A stretch of 64,000 bases of DNA from a beta proteobacterium AAP99 (GCA_001295775.1 LJIA01000014.1:1-64000); one strand, 5' to 3'; positions 17,183 through 26,963 are shown, counted from the stretch's first letter. Notes: a model not told the origin generated them from the letters alone. Numbers and translations are program-made.

Positions 17183-18126
17183 GTGGCGCCGCCGGCGTCG
17201 CCCATGTCGGCACGCATGGCGGCTTCCTGGCGGGCCATGAATTCCTTCATGGTGTCCACGCCTCGCAGCTGCAGGATGGTGTTGCGCACGGCGGCCTCCA
17301 GCAGCACGGCGAGGTTGCGGCCAGCGGCCACGGGAATGATGACCTTGCGGATCGGCATGCCCAGCACGTCCTGCGTCTGACTTTCCAGAGGCAGGCGTTC
17401 GTACTGCTGCTCCATGGTGGAGCGGCGCACCAGATGCACGATCAGCTTGAGCTTCATCTTGCGACGCACGGCCGTCTCGCCAAAGATGGCCTTGATGTCC
17501 AGCAGGCCCAGGCCGCGCACTTCGAGCAGATTGGCGAGCAGCGGTGGGCAGCGGCCCTCGATGCGGTCCACGGCCACGCGCTGCAGCTCGACCACATCAT
17601 CGGCCACCAGGCCATGCCCGCGGCTGATCAGCTCCAGCGCCAGCTCGCTCTTGCCCAAGCCGGACTCGCCGGTGATGAGCACGCCCATGCCCAGGACGTC
17701 CATGAACACGCCGTGCATGGTGCACGAGGGTGCCAGGCGCTTGGTGATATAGACGCGCAGGTAATCAATGACATCGGCCGAACTGCGGTGCGTGGCCAGA
17801 AGTGCGATTCCTGCAGACTCGCATTCCTGCCGGATGTCCGCTGGCGCATCCAACCCGTCGGCCACGATCACGGCTGGCGGCTCCTTGAGCGCCAGCTCAT
17901 GGATGAAGTGCGCACGGCGCGTGGCCGGCATCTGCTCGACGTACTCGACCTCTTCGCTGCCGATCACCTGGATGCGGCGCGGGTGCACAAGATTGAGGTG
18001 CCCTACAAGATCGGCTGCGGCGATGACTTCATCGGCGAGGCTCTTGGCCAGTCCGCGCTGGCCGGCGACTTCGCGCAGATCGAGCGCGTCGCGTGTTTCG
18101 TCGATCAGGAGCCGAAGGGTAGGCAC
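17179..18126 (-). CDS. hprK: HPr kinase/phosphorylase
   Basis: Phosphorylates and dephosphorylates HPr on a serine, linking phosphotransferase signalling to metabolism. The frame is open further upstream, but family length (about 310-320) and the usual PTL start support the GTG at 18126, giving 315 residues. N-terminal domain about 1-130. The kinase core has Walker [20 protein letters not shown] (about 156-174), the neighbouring [11 protein letters not shown], and the HprK signature region around residues 200-220 ([15 protein letters not shown]), with a C-terminal [20 protein letters not shown]. It follows ptsN by 46 bp and is followed by the overlapping methyltransferase gene. Confidence 0.95.
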   Translation of the reverse strand: MPTLRLLIDETRDALDLREVAGQRGLAKSLADEVIAAADLVGHLNLVHPRRIQVIGSEEVEYVEQMPATRRAHFIHELALKEPPAVIVADGLDAPADIRQECESAGIALLATHRSSADVIDYLRVYITKRLAPSCTMHGVFMDVLGMGVLITGESGLGKSELALELISRGHGLVADDVVELQRVAVDRIEGRCPPLLANLLEVRGLGLLDIKAIFGETAVRRKMKLKLIVHLVRRSTMEQQYERLPLESQTQDVLGMPIRKVIIPVAAGRNLAVLLEAAVRNTILQLRGVDTMKEFMARQEAAMRADMGDAGGAT

Positions 18127-18172
18127 GCGGGCGGGGTTGCCGTGAAGTAGGCCTGAGGCAGCGTCGGAAGAA

Positions 18173-18643
18173 TCAGGCGGCCGAAGCCACCGGCGCCCAG
18201 CGCACGAAAGCCTGATGCACCTCCTCGGCTGTGGGCAGCGTGGACAGACGCTCGCGGAACTCGCGATCAGAAAGCATCTGTGCCAGCTCGGACAGGATCT
18301 CGAGGTGATGCTGGTTCGCGTGCTCTGGCACGAGCAGGAACACCAGGATGCCGACCGGCTTGTTGTCAGGCGCCTCGAACTGGATGGCCTGGGTAACACG
18401 CACGAAGACCGCCAGCGGATCCTTCAGGCCCTTGATGCGGCCATGCGGAATCGCGACGCCCTGACCCAGACCCGTGGAACCCAGGCGCTCGCGCGCGATC
18501 AGGCTGTCGAATACCGCGCTGCGCGCGATGCCGGCATTGTTTTCAAGCAGCAGACCCACTTGTTCGAACGCGCGCTTCTTGCTGGACGCGTCCATGTCGA
18601 GCACGACATTGGCGAGGGGCAGAATTTGGCTGATCAGGTTCAT
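18173..18643 (-). CDS. ptsN: PTS IIA-like nitrogen-regulatory protein PtsN
   Basis: EIIA-Ntr, 156 residues from the ATG at 18643 ([18 protein letters not shown]); an upstream ATG 4 codons earlier is possible but less like the family. The phospho-accepting histidine is in [12 protein letters not shown] (His about 68). The rest fits the family ([20 protein letters not shown]). It takes phosphate from the nitrogen PTS and modulates potassium and nitrogen responses. It lies downstream of hpf and rpoN, the standard proteobacterial order, but an hpf terminator and a -10 box precede it. Confidence 0.95.
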   Translation of the reverse strand: MNLISQILPLANVVLDMDASSKKRAFEQVGLLLENNAGIARSAVFDSLIARERLGSTGLGQGVAIPHGRIKGLKDPLAVFVRVTQAIQFEAPDNKPVGILVFLLVPEHANQHHLEILSELAQMLSDREFRERLSTLPTAEEVHQAFVRWAPVASAA

Positions 18644-18667
18644 GTTGCACCGCAACTAAGCCGGCAA

Positions 18668-18673
18668 ATTATA
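18668..18673 (-). promoter_or_regulatory. Candidate -10 box for ptsN
   Basis: A perfect TATAAT on the minus strand, about 25 bp upstream of the ptsN start. No well-spaced -35 was found: TTGACC lies 21 bp upstream. Together with the hpf terminator it suggests separate transcription of ptsN-hprK. Confidence 0.4.
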
Positions 18674-18805
18674 GGCAGCACCCCATTGAACGGCGGTCAA
18701 AGACCGTCACGCGCATGGAAAACCTTGACGAAGTGCCTGTTTCTCGCGACATGCTGAAAGCTGGCCGCGGGCGGCCCTGGGCAGTGCATCTTTCGCAATG
18801 CAGCG

Positions 18806-18834
18806 AAAAGAAAAAGGCCCGCGCTCAGCGGGCC
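18806..18834 (-). terminator. Rho-independent terminator after hpf
   Basis: On the minus strand GGCCCGC / GCGGGCC with a 5-nt loop, followed by TTTTTCTTTT. It lies just after the hpf stop. Confidence 0.85.
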
Positions 18835-18855
18835 ATTTCCGAATCAACATTGAAC

Positions 18856-19191
18856 CTAGAGCCTTGCAGACGCCGGTTCGCCGATGCGCTTCATGGGCAC
18901 ATGGGTGTGGTTCTGCACACGATCCTTGTGGCGAAGCACCTGACGATCGAGCTTGTCCGTGACCGCATCGATGGCTGCATAGAGATCTGCATCGATGGCT
19001 TCGCAGTGAATGTCCTTGCCGCGCACGTGTAACGTGATCTCGGCCTTCTGATTGAGCTTTTCCACGGCTAGAACCACCGTGACGTCGATCACGTGGTCAA
19101 AGTGTCGGAGAGTTCGCCCGACCTTCGACATCACGTACTCACGGATGGCTGCGGTGACTTCCAGATGATGGCCGCGGATAGTCAGATTCAT
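18856..19191 (-). CDS. hpf: Ribosome hibernation promoting factor (short HPF)
   Basis: 111 residues; binds the 30S subunit in stationary phase and promotes inactive ribosome dimers. The start at 19191 follows GGAGGTGCTTC; the family begins MNLTIRGHHLEVTAAIREYV, as here. Length corresponds to the short form, without the C-terminal dimerisation domain of long HPF. It is downstream of rpoN, the usual order, after a 258-bp gap that contains a sigma-54-like promoter match, so it may have its own start as well as read-through from rpoN. Confidence 0.93.
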   Translation of the reverse strand: MNLTIRGHHLEVTAAIREYVMSKVGRTLRHFDHVIDVTVVLAVEKLNQKAEITLHVRGKDIHCEAIDADLYAAIDAVTDKLDRQVLRHKDRVQNHTHVPMKRIGEPASARL

Positions 19192-19256
19192 GAAGCACCT
19201 CCAAACGATGCTGGTTTGCACGACCGGTGCTCACCGCTGCATCACGCTGCACTGGC

Positions 19257-19271
19257 GCATCTTGATCGCCA
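19257..19271 (-). promoter_or_regulatory. Sigma-54-like promoter upstream of hpf
   Basis: Minus strand TGGCGATCAAGATGC keeps GG and GC exactly 10 bp apart, as in -24/-12 promoters, though positions 5-6 of TGGCAC and one T of TTGC are off. It is about 66 bp upstream of the hpf start. Confidence 0.3.
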
Positions 19272-19449
19272 CCGCCTCGCCGCATCGGTCTTGCACCGTG
19301 CTTGAGGGGCTTCGCCTTGGAGACGGCTCCATCTCGGGGGAGCCACCCGCCGCAAGCCCTTTACCTAAATGTCGCGCCAGCAGTGCTTTCTTTCGCTGCT
19401 GAACCATGCCGCAGTTAGGCAAAGGGTTCACGGAGGCTTCACGAAGAGG

Positions 19450-20988
19450 TCATAGATGCTTTCTCAGGTTCACTGGAGCAATCTTCATGGCTTCACGGTA
19501 CTTCGCAACCGTGCGCCTTGCAACTACGACGCCCTGCTCGGCCAGAAGTTCAGCAATCCGGCTGTCTGACAGGGGTTCATTGGTGTTTTCGGCAGCGATC
19601 AGCTGCTTTATTAGCGCCCGGATCGCTGTTGATGAAGCCGTACCGCCCGCTTCGGTGGCCAGACTGGAGCCGAAGAAGTACTTGAGCTCGAAGGTCCCGA
19701 AGGGCGTGGCCATGAACTTCTGCGTGGTCACGCGCGAAATCGTCGATTCGTGCAGACCCAGGATGTCGGCAATCTCGCGCAGAACCAGCGGCCGCATCGC
19801 CACCTCGCCGTGCGTGAAGAAGGCCTTTTGCCGCTCGACGATCGCCTGCGACACGCGCAGGATCGTGTCGAAGCGCTGCTCGACGTTCTTGATCATCCAG
19901 CGCGCTTCCTGAAGACGCGCCGAAAGCGCGGCACCGCCCTCGCCCAGCTTGCCACGCTGCTCCTTGAGCACGCGCGCGTAGGCCACGTTGATGGCGAGTT
20001 TCGGCATGACCGACGAGTTGAGCTGCGCCTGCCAGCCTTCGCGCGTCTTGACCACGCGGACGTCCGGGACCACATGGGAGGCCGCGCTCGACGCCCAGCG
20101 CGAACCCGGATGCGGATCCAGCGTCTTGATAATGTTGACCGCGCTGCGCAGAGCTTCGTCATCCACCCGCAGCAGGCGACGCAGGCGCGTGAAATCGCGC
20201 GATGCGACAGCCTGCAGATGATTTCGTACCAGATGAAGCGCCAGCTGAACCAGCTTGCGATCCTGCTTGCGCAGCGGGCTCTTCGCATCGCAATGCAGGA
20301 TCTGCAGCGCAAGGCATTCCGCCGCACTGCGCGCACCGACACCCGGCGGATCAAAGCTCTGCACCAGCTTCAAGGCTGCGGGGAATTCATCCAGCAATTC
20401 GAGCCGATCGGCCTCCCCGAGCAGAGCGCAGGCCGCATCGACCAGCTCTTCGGGCTCGTCCAGCAGATAGCCGTTGTCGTCCAGCGCGTCGATGATGACG
20501 GCGGCGAGTACACGATCACTGGCACCCACGCGGGTCGCGGTCAGCTGCTCCAACAGGTGCTCGCGCAACCCGCCCCCCAGGTCGCTGAGCTGCTGCCCTT
20601 CGCGATCGTCGTCCTCCGGCGCGCCGGGGTTGCCCCAGCTCATGGATGCGCTATCCGCACCCCACATGTCTGCGCCCGCCGCATCACCCGCATCCCGACC
20701 GGGATCAGGCTCGCCCGCCGCTGGCCCATCGGTGGAACCTTCGCTACCGGGCTTGGCGTCCGACAAGGGCGCCGGCCCGCTTTCGAGCAGACGACCGGAG
20801 CCGCTCACGGAGATGCTCATCGCGCCCTGGGGATCGTCCAAGCGCTCCAGCAAGGGGTTGTCATCCAGCGCACGATCGATCTCTTCATTCAGCTCGAGCG
20901 TCGACATCTGCAGCAGCTTGATGGACTGCTGCAGCTGCGGCGTGAGCGTGAGACTCTGGGAGAGCTTGAGACCGAGGGTGGGCTTCAT
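19450..20988 (-). CDS. rpoN: RNA polymerase sigma-54 factor RpoN
   Basis: 512 residues. Region I is Gln/Leu-rich (LSQSLTLTPQLQQSIKLLQM, about 9-28) and contacts AAA+ activators. An acidic, low-complexity region II covers about 45-135. The core-binding domain follows (about 140-330), then the HTH and the C-terminal RpoN box ARRTVAKYREAMKIAP (about 490-505) that reads the -24 element. The ATG at 20988 is the only family-like start. It follows lptB by 21 bp. Activators of sigma-54 are not in this window. It may serve T6SS promoters, but no good -24/-12 site was found at tssA or tssJ. Confidence 0.96.
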   Translation of the reverse strand: MKPTLGLKLSQSLTLTPQLQQSIKLLQMSTLELNEEIDRALDDNPLLERLDDPQGAMSISVSGSGRLLESGPAPLSDAKPGSEGSTDGPAAGEPDPGRDAGDAAGADMWGADSASMSWGNPGAPEDDDREGQQLSDLGGGLREHLLEQLTATRVGASDRVLAAVIIDALDDNGYLLDEPEELVDAACALLGEADRLELLDEFPAALKLVQSFDPPGVGARSAAECLALQILHCDAKSPLRKQDRKLVQLALHLVRNHLQAVASRDFTRLRRLLRVDDEALRSAVNIIKTLDPHPGSRWASSAASHVVPDVRVVKTREGWQAQLNSSVMPKLAINVAYARVLKEQRGKLGEGGAALSARLQEARWMIKNVEQRFDTILRVSQAIVERQKAFFTHGEVAMRPLVLREIADILGLHESTISRVTTQKFMATPFGTFELKYFFGSSLATEAGGTASSTAIRALIKQLIAAENTNEPLSDSRIAELLAEQGVVVARRTVAKYREAMKIAPVNLRKHL

Positions 20989-21009
20989 GCGCGATCGCGT
21001 TGGTCGCGC

Positions 21010-21825
21010 CTACATGCGGAAGTGTTCGCCCAGATAGACCCGACGCACGTCTTCATTGGCGACGATCTGCTCCGGCGTACCTTCCGCCATCACCTGGCCT
21101 TCACTGATGATGTAGGCATGGTCGCAGATGCCCAGGGTTTCTCGGACGTTGTGGTCAGTGATCAGTACGCCGATGCCGCGTGACTTCAGGAAGCGGCAGA
21201 TGCGCTGGATCTCGATCACCGCAATCGGATCGACGCCGGCAAACGGCTCATCGAGCAGTACGAAGCGCGGCGAGGTTGCCAGGGCGCGGGCAATCTCTAC
21301 GCGCCGACGCTCGCCACCGGACAGGCTCAGTGCCATGTTCGAGGCCAGATGGCTGATCTGCAGATCATCCAACAGTGCCTGCAGCCGCCGATCCACTTCC
21401 GCACGCCCGAGGGGCTGACCACGCTCGTCGCTCTGCAACTCCAGCACTGCGCGAACATTGTCTTCCACGGAAAGTCGACGAAAGATCGACGCCTCCTGCG
21501 GCAAGTAGGACAACCCGCGCCGTGCCCGCTCATGCATCGGCAACTTGGCCAGTGAAACACCATCGATGCTGATCTCGCCAGCGTCCGTGGCCACCAGCCC
21601 GACCACCATGTAGAAGGTGGTGGTCTTGCCGGCACCGTTGGGGCCCAGCAATCCGACCACCTCTCCGCTGCGTACGGTCAGCGAGGCGCTGCGTACGACA
21701 CGGCGCTTGCCATAGGTCTTGGCCAATCCGCTGACAACGAGCTCTGACGCCGGCAGGCCGGACGGATCTGTAGCCGTCACGGTCGGTGCGGCTGCAGACG
21801 CCGCGGCGCTCGCAAGTTCGCTCAC
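21010..21825 (-). CDS. lptB: LPS export ABC transporter ATP-binding protein LptB
   Basis: Cytoplasmic ATPase driving lipopolysaccharide extraction with LptFG. 271 residues: a 25-residue Ala/Thr-rich N-terminal extension beyond the usual length, then Walker [18 protein letters not shown] (about 60-76), Q-loop [19 protein letters not shown] signature [15 protein letters not shown], Walker [17 protein letters not shown] and H-loop [10 protein letters not shown]. It overlaps lptA by 4 nt, so they are translationally coupled. Confidence 0.96.
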   Translation of the reverse strand: MSELASAAASAAAPTVTATDPSGLPASELVVSGLAKTYGKRRVVRSASLTVRSGEVVGLLGPNGAGKTTTFYMVVGLVATDAGEISIDGVSLAKLPMHERARRGLSYLPQEASIFRRLSVEDNVRAVLELQSDERGQPLGRAEVDRRLQALLDDLQISHLASNMALSLSGGERRRVEIARALATSPRFVLLDEPFAGVDPIAVIEIQRICRFLKSRGIGVLITDHNVRETLGICDHAYIISEGQVMAEGTPEQIVANEDVRRVYLGEHFRM

Positions 21826-22454
21826 GGGCGACCCTTCTCGGTCGGCGCGCCGCCCGGCGTTGAAGAAGGCGTTGAAGGCGCTGTAGTCGAACGCTGTGGC
21901 GCCGGGCCGGTGGCGCCACGCGGAGAAAGGGTTGCACGCACACGGCCGTCGCTGCCCGCGCTGGGCTGGCCGCCCTCAACTGCGTAGGTCTCGAGCTGGT
22001 TGTTGTAGACGATGCGAGCGCCCCGAATCTCGTCGAGGACACCACCGTCCGTGCCGGTGCGGCGCAGCACGGCATTGCCCACCAGGATGATCGTGTCCGC
22101 CTTGCCGTCAAACTCGATCCGGTCGGCCTGACCCACGAACAATTCCGGCAGGCCATCGCGCTTGGTGCGATAGTTGGCCGGCTTGCCAGCGGCACCGACG
22201 AGCGAACCGTATTGGTAGCCATCCGGGTCCTGGCGGAACTCCAGCCGCTCACCGGCCAGCCGCGTGCTGCCGCGGATCAGCTCAACATCGCCCGTCCAGA
22301 CCTGCACCTGCTTGAGATCATCCCAGACTGCGCCTTTGGTCGAAGACAGTTCCGTGCGCTGATTGCGATCCGCGCGCTCAGCCTGGGTCGGTGCATGCAG
22401 CGCCCCCAGCGCGGTGAACAGACAGCCCAGCGCAAAACGGTGCAAAGCGTTCAT
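21822..22454 (-). CDS. lptA: LPS transport periplasmic protein LptA
   Basis: Periplasmic bridge protein of 210 residues with a signal peptide ([20 protein letters not shown], cleavage near TQA) and an OstA/LptA beta-jellyroll (about 35-170; [40 protein letters not shown]). It ends in a disordered Ser/Thr/Pro/Gly tail of about 35 residues. It overlaps lptC and lptB by 4 nt on each side, forming an lptC-lptA-lptB unit. Confidence 0.93.
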   Translation of the reverse strand: MNALHRFALGCLFTALGALHAPTQAERADRNQRTELSSTKGAVWDDLKQVQVWTGDVELIRGSTRLAGERLEFRQDPDGYQYGSLVGAAGKPANYRTKRDGLPELFVGQADRIEFDGKADTIILVGNAVLRRTGTDGGVLDEIRGARIVYNNQLETYAVEGGQPSAGSDGRVRATLSPRGATGPAPQRSTTAPSTPSSTPGGAPTEKGRP

Positions 22455-23062
22455 CGTGATGCCTCCACAGTCATGCGCGTGGGTCCGGTGAATTCGATGT
22501 GGCGCTGGCCGCCATCGATCTGCATGCCCTCACGCGCAAGGGCCGCGCGCGGCCCCTGCGTGATCGACACCGGCTCTGTGGTGCGCATGATCTCGGTATC
22601 CGGAAAAAGGTGCAGGCGCTGCGTGCTCAGGCGTTGCGGATCGGGGGCTCGCGCGCCCGGTGCCGCCGGCAGGTCGCGCTGGATCGCAACATCGCCAAGC
22701 AGAACAATTTCCTCGCCGCCGCGCAGCACTTCACCGGTTCTTGAGGCGATCTGCGTGCTCGCCGCCTGCTTGCCGATGCTGACCACGCGCGGAGATTCGA
22801 CGACGGCCCGATCTTCGGTCGGGAAGTGCGTCAGGCGCGGCGCAACGAACTGAGTGGTCAGCATGCCGCTCGCTGACAAGCGGGTCATCGTCAGGTTCTC
22901 GATGATGTAGTCCGGCACGCCGGCGGCGATCTGTGGCGCATCAGCCCCGGTCCGCACGCGCGGCTCACGCAGAGCCAGCCACCCTGTCCATGCAGCTGCC
23001 GCCAGCAGGGCGCCAAGGAACGCCAGGTTCTGAAGCCGGTCACGCCAGACGCCGCGTCGCAT
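22451..23062 (-). CDS. lptC: LPS export system protein LptC
   Basis: Bitopic inner-membrane protein of 203 residues. One N-terminal membrane helix (about 10-28; LQNLAFLGALLAAAAWTGWL) is followed by a periplasmic beta-jellyroll (about 45-195; PDYIIENLTMTRLSASGMLT). It hands LPS from LptBFG to LptA. It overlaps lptA by 4 nt and follows kdsC by 11 bp. Length is normal. Confidence 0.92.
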   Translation of the reverse strand: MRRGVWRDRLQNLAFLGALLAAAAWTGWLALREPRVRTGADAPQIAAGVPDYIIENLTMTRLSASGMLTTQFVAPRLTHFPTEDRAVVESPRVVSIGKQAASTQIASRTGEVLRGGEEIVLLGDVAIQRDLPAAPGARAPDPQRLSTQRLHLFPDTEIMRTTEPVSITQGPRAALAREGMQIDGGQRHIEFTGPTRMTVEASR

Positions 23063-23073
23063 GCCGTCTGCTC

Positions 23074-23625
23074 CTAGGCGTGATCGCCGGGTTCGCGCGA
23101 GGCGGCAACGATGCCGTCCCAGGCGCCACGGGCACGCAAGATGAACTCGGCCAGTTCGCGCACGGCGCCGTGGCCCGCGGCCCGGGTGGCCTGCCAGTGG
23201 GCAGACTGCGGCAGCGGATCGAAAGCTTCAGCCGTGGTGGCGGCAAAGCCGCAACGCACCAGCACAGGCAGGTCGGGGAGGTCATCGCCCATGAAGCCGA
23301 ACTGGTCTGCCCGCAGCTCGGTCTGCCCGAGGAGCGCTTCCATGCAGGCCACCTTGTTCTTGATGCCCTGGTGCACGTAACGGATGCCGAGTTCAGCGGC
23401 GCGGCGCGCAACAGCCGGCGAATTGCGCCCGGAGATGATGGCCACCGCCACGCCGGCGTCGATCAACATCTTCACGCCGTGGCCATCAAGCGTATTGAAG
23501 CGCTTGAAGGCCTCGCCCTGTTCGCCGACGAACAGGCTGCCGTCGGTCAGCACGCCGTCCACATCAAAGCCCATGAGCCGGATGGCTTGCGCGCGTTCAT
23601 CGGCATCGGGGACCAATGCAGGCAT
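23074..23625 (-). CDS. kdsC: 3-deoxy-D-manno-octulosonate-8-phosphate phosphatase KdsC
   Basis: HAD-superfamily phosphatase of 183 residues that releases KDO from KDO-8-phosphate. The nucleophile motif is LMGFDVDGVLTDGSL (about 17-31), motif II IISGRNSP and motif IV MGDDLPDLPVL are intact. No membrane or signal sequence. Start and kdsD stop share a base, so they are coupled. It supplies KDO for the LPS exported by the adjacent lpt genes. Confidence 0.95.
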   Translation of the reverse strand: MPALVPDADERAQAIRLMGFDVDGVLTDGSLFVGEQGEAFKRFNTLDGHGVKMLIDAGVAVAIISGRNSPAVARRAAELGIRYVHQGIKNKVACMEALLGQTELRADQFGFMGDDLPDLPVLVRCGFAATTAEAFDPLPQSAHWQATRAAGHGAVRELAEFILRARGAWDGIVAASREPGDHA

Positions 23626-24608
23626 CAGATCACCTTCGCAGCCATCAGATCATTGGTGTGCAGAATGCCTACCAGATGCCCGTCGCGCAGGACCATGATC
23701 ACATTGCGGCGCGTGCGATCGATCAGGTCTGCCGCTTCGGCGGCCAGTGCATCGGGGTCGATGGTGGTGGGGGTGCGGCTCATCACCTCGGCCAGTGGCG
23801 TGTCGCGGATGTCGCCGCCCCGCTCGATCAGCCGACGCAGGTCGCCATCCGTGAAGACGCCGACCAGTCGTTCGCCATCGACCACTGCAGTCGCGCCCAT
23901 GCCCTTCCTGGTGATTTCGAACAGCGCGTCCTTGACGGTCGCGCGGTGGTCCACGCGCGGCACCGCATCGCCTTGGCGCATGACGTTGTGAACATGCGTG
24001 AGCAGCCGCCGACCAAGCGCACCGCCTGGGTGGCTGCGCGCGAAGTCTTCCTTGCGAAAGCCACGCTTGGTGAGCGCGGCCACTGCCAGTGCGTCACCGA
24101 GCGCCAGCGTGGCCGTCGTGCTTGCGGTGGGCGCGAGATCGAGCGGACAGGCTTCGCGCTCGACAGCGACGTTCAGGTGCACATCGGCCAGGCGCCCAAG
24201 GTCGGACTCGTCCCGCCCGGTCATGGCGATCAGCTTGCAGCCCGCGCGCTTGAGCACGGGCATGATGGTCACCAGTTCTGCAGCGCTGCCGGAGTAGCTG
24301 ATGGCGATGAACACGTCATCGCCCGTGACCATGCCGAGATCGCCGTGCATGGCTTCGGCCGGGTGCACGAAGAAAGCCGGCGTACCTGTAGACGCGAGCG
24401 TGGCGGCAATCTTGTTGCCGATGTGGCCGCTCTTGCCGATGCCGGACACGACCACACGGCCCTTGCAGTCCAGCAGCATCTGCACGGCGCGGTCGAAACG
24501 CTCGTCCAGGCGCGCGATGAGCGCGCGCACGGCGTCGGCTTCGATCTCTAGCACTTCCCGCGCCAGCTCGGTGGCAGGCAGGGAAGCGGGGCTGGAAGGG
24601 CTTTGCAT
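23625..24608 (-). CDS. kdsD: Arabinose-5-phosphate isomerase KdsD
   Basis: 327 residues; interconverts ribulose-5-phosphate and arabinose-5-phosphate, the first step to KDO. A SIS domain (about 38-175; GRVVVSGIGKSGHIGNKIAA, AISYSGSAAELVTIMPVLKR) is followed by two CBS domains (about 205-325; MRQGDAVPRV, VMSRTPTTIDPDALAAEAAD). The start is the ATG at 24608; the frame is open much further but the upstream sequence is non-coding in character. It heads the kdsD-kdsC-lptCAB block and diverges from the antiporter gene. Confidence 0.94.
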   Translation of the reverse strand: MQSPSSPASLPATELAREVLEIEADAVRALIARLDERFDRAVQMLLDCKGRVVVSGIGKSGHIGNKIAATLASTGTPAFFVHPAEAMHGDLGMVTGDDVFIAISYSGSAAELVTIMPVLKRAGCKLIAMTGRDESDLGRLADVHLNVAVEREACPLDLAPTASTTATLALGDALAVAALTKRGFRKEDFARSHPGGALGRRLLTHVHNVMRQGDAVPRVDHRATVKDALFEITRKGMGATAVVDGERLVGVFTDGDLRRLIERGGDIRDTPLAEVMSRTPTTIDPDALAAEAADLIDRTRRNVIMVLRDGHLVGILHTNDLMAAKVI

Positions 24609-24851
24609 GGTCAGTCGAGTATATCCATGGGTACATTCCTTGCTTGGGCGCGTCGCGCCCGCACTCAACCAGAACAAGACGGCCGCAGCACCTGCAGCTG
24701 CGACGCACCGACCAAGCCCCGCCCTCATGCGTATTGAACCCACCGAACCACGGCTCTCACGGGCGCTGTCATCCGCCCGCAGGTCGCAGCGCCCGGCCCA
24801 CCGGCGTGCACTGATGCGGCGCGGGCGCGGCCGGCGAAGCGCGGCGCTCCG
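24609..24851. promoter_or_regulatory. Divergent promoter region kdsD/antiporter
   Basis: 243 bp between two divergent starts. It should hold the promoter of the whole LPS-rpoN block. I saw no convincing hexamer pair, operator or repeat. Confidence 0.35.
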
Positions 24852-26852
24852 ATGAACGGCCTGCAACTCACCCTGCTCCTGCTGGTGGCCGCCGTGCTGG
24901 CGGTCGTGGCGTTCCGGCGCGCCAATCTGCCGCCGATTCTGGGGTACCTCGTGGTGGGCATGCTGGTCGGGCCGCATGCGATGGGGCTGGCGCCGGACAC
25001 GCCGGCCACGCGCTACCTGGCCGAGTTCGGCGTGGTGTTCCTGATGTTCTCGATCGGCCTGGAGTTCTCGCTGCCGACGCTGCGCGCGATGCGGGTGCAG
25101 GTGTTCGGCATCGGCGCATCGCAGGTCGCGCTCACCATGATCATCAGCTTCGCCGGCATGCTCGGCATCAAGGCGCTGCTGGTGTGGGGTGGCGTGAGCA
25201 CCCTGGGCCTGAACTGGCAGGGCGCGCTGGCGCTGGCAGGTGCGCTGTCGATGTCATCGACCGCGATCATCTCCAAGCTCCTGGCCGAGCGACTGGAGCT
25301 GGACCGCCCGCATGGCCGCACCATCATGGGCGTACTGCTCTTCCAGGATCTGGCCGTGGTGCCCCTGCTGGTGCTGGTGCCGGCGCTCTCGGGCGACCCC
25401 GCGCAGCTCCCGTTGGCGCTCAGTCTGGCACTGCTCAAGGCCGCCGTCCTGCTGGCGCTGCTGCTGGTGGTGGGCCAGCGCCTGATGCGCTGGTGGTTCA
25501 CGCTGATCGCCCGCGCGCGCTCGCAGGAGCTGTTCGTGCTCAACGTGCTGCTGGTGACGCTCGGCCTGGCCTACCTGACGGAGATCGCCGGCCTGTCCCT
25601 GGCACTCGGGGCCTTCGTGGCGGGCATGCTGATCGCCGAGACCCAGTACCGCCATCAGGTGGAAGAGGACATCAAGCCCTTCCGCGATGTGCTGCTGGGG
25701 CTGTTCTTCGTCACCATCGGCATGCAGCTGAACTTCGAGGTGGTGCTGGGCAGTTGGTGGCTGGTGCTGCTGCTGACCCTGCTGCCGGTGCTGCTCAAAT
25801 TCGGCATCGTGCTCGGCGTGGCCAAGCTCTTCGGTCAGAGCACAGGCACGGCTCTGCGCAGCGCGCTGGCGCTGGCCACCGCCGGCGAGTTCGGCCTGGT
25901 GCTCGTGTCGCTGATGAGTCGCAACAACCTGGTAAGCGATGCGCTGCTGCAGCCGGTACTGGCAGCGATGCTGCTGTCGATGATTGCCACGCCTTTCATC
26001 ATCGCCGCGAGCGACCGGATCGTGAATCGGCTGTCCTCCAGCGAGTGGATGCTGGCCTCGCTGAATCTCACGCAGATTGCGGCGCGCAGCATGGCGGCGC
26101 AGCATCCGGTGCTGATCATCGGCTTTGGCCGCTGCGGTCAGAACCTGGCGCGCCTGCTGAAGCTGCAGGGCATGGACACCATGGCGCTGGATCTGGACCC
26201 GGACCGCGTGCGCGAAGCCGCCGCCGCTGGCGAAAGCGTGGTGTTTGGTGATGGTGCGCGCAAGGAGGCGCTGGTGGCCGCCGGCATCATGCGCGCTTCG
26301 GCCCTGGTCATCACCCACGCCGAAACGCGCGGCGCCCTCAAGGTGCTGCACCACGTGCGCGAGCTTCGACCCGAGTTGCCTGTGATCGTGCGCACCCATG
26401 ACGACAGCGATCTGGAAAAGCTGCGTGCCGCCGGCGCCACCGAAGTCGTGCCAGAGATCATCGAAGGCAGCCTTATGCTGGCCAGCCATGCGCTGGTGCT
26501 GCTGGGTGTGCCGCTGCGCAAGGTGGTGCACCAGGTGCAGGCCATGCGCGACGATCGCTACACGCTCCTGCGCGGCTACTTCCGCGGCGCGGACGACGCC
26601 GACACCGACGAGCACACGGCTACGCGCCTGCACTCCGTACCGCTTGCAGAAGGCGCTGCCAGCGTCGGTAGGCTGCTGGGCGACGTCGGTGTCGAGTTGG
26701 TCGGTGCGGAGGTGGCCGCGGTGCGGCGTGCCAGCGGCCTGAGCCTGTCGGGTGCAGGTCTGCATGAACACCTGCTCACGGCCGGCGACGTGGTCGTGCT
26801 CAGCGGCGCGCCCGAGGCGCTGGCACTGGCGGAGGAGCGTTTGCTGCGCTAG
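24852..26852 (+). CDS. CPA2-family monovalent cation/proton antiporter (KefB/YbaL type)
   Basis: 666 residues. The membrane domain (about 1-385) has about 12 helices; PPILGYLVVGMLVGPHAMGL and FLMFSIGLEFSLPTLRAM are typical of KefB/KefC and YbaL. A cytosolic TrkA-N domain follows (about 418-540; VLIIGFGRCGQNLARLL, ALDLDPDRV), with the Gly-rich dinucleotide fold, and a TrkA-C domain (about 590-666) ends the protein. K+ or Na+ export coupled to proton entry, gated by nucleotide or thiol, is inferred; no KefF/KefG partner gene lies next to it. Confidence 0.9.
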   Translation: MNGLQLTLLLLVAAVLAVVAFRRANLPPILGYLVVGMLVGPHAMGLAPDTPATRYLAEFGVVFLMFSIGLEFSLPTLRAMRVQVFGIGASQVALTMIISFAGMLGIKALLVWGGVSTLGLNWQGALALAGALSMSSTAIISKLLAERLELDRPHGRTIMGVLLFQDLAVVPLLVLVPALSGDPAQLPLALSLALLKAAVLLALLLVVGQRLMRWWFTLIARARSQELFVLNVLLVTLGLAYLTEIAGLSLALGAFVAGMLIAETQYRHQVEEDIKPFRDVLLGLFFVTIGMQLNFEVVLGSWWLVLLLTLLPVLLKFGIVLGVAKLFGQSTGTALRSALALATAGEFGLVLVSLMSRNNLVSDALLQPVLAAMLLSMIATPFIIAASDRIVNRLSSSEWMLASLNLTQIAARSMAAQHPVLIIGFGRCGQNLARLLKLQGMDTMALDLDPDRVREAAAAGESVVFGDGARKEALVAAGIMRASALVITHAETRGALKVLHHVRELRPELPVIVRTHDDSDLEKLRAAGATEVVPEIIEGSLMLASHALVLLGVPLRKVVHQVQAMRDDRYTLLRGYFRGADDADTDEHTATRLHSVPLAEGAASVGRLLGDVGVELVGAEVAAVRRASGLSLSGAGLHEHLLTAGDVVVLSGAPEALALAEERLLR

Positions 26853-26930
26853 GGCGATGCGAGCGTCGGCGCGCTTGCGCGTCGCTGCGCGCAGGCAGCC
26901 GGCGCTCCGACCGGCTTTCCGCAGGTCTGG

Positions 26931-26963
26931 AGCCATTCTTCAGGCACTTTGGCCTGAAGAGGC
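26931..26963. repeat. Intergenic palindromic repeat, copy 2
   Basis: AGCCATTCTTCAGGC and GCCTGAAGAGGCT form a stem with a small bulge around ACTTTG. It shares TTTGGCCTGAAGA and AGCCATTCTT with the element at 15198-15254. Confidence 0.55.

Noticed and set aside
18127-18399. Longer N-terminus for hprK
   Set aside because: The frame is open but the extra 91 residues are Ser/Arg/Cys-rich, overlap ptsN and do not match the HprK family.
25254-26936. Minus-strand frame of about 560 codons across the antiporter gene
   Set aside because: Gln/His-rich antisense frame with no domain; the plus-strand antiporter explains the region.
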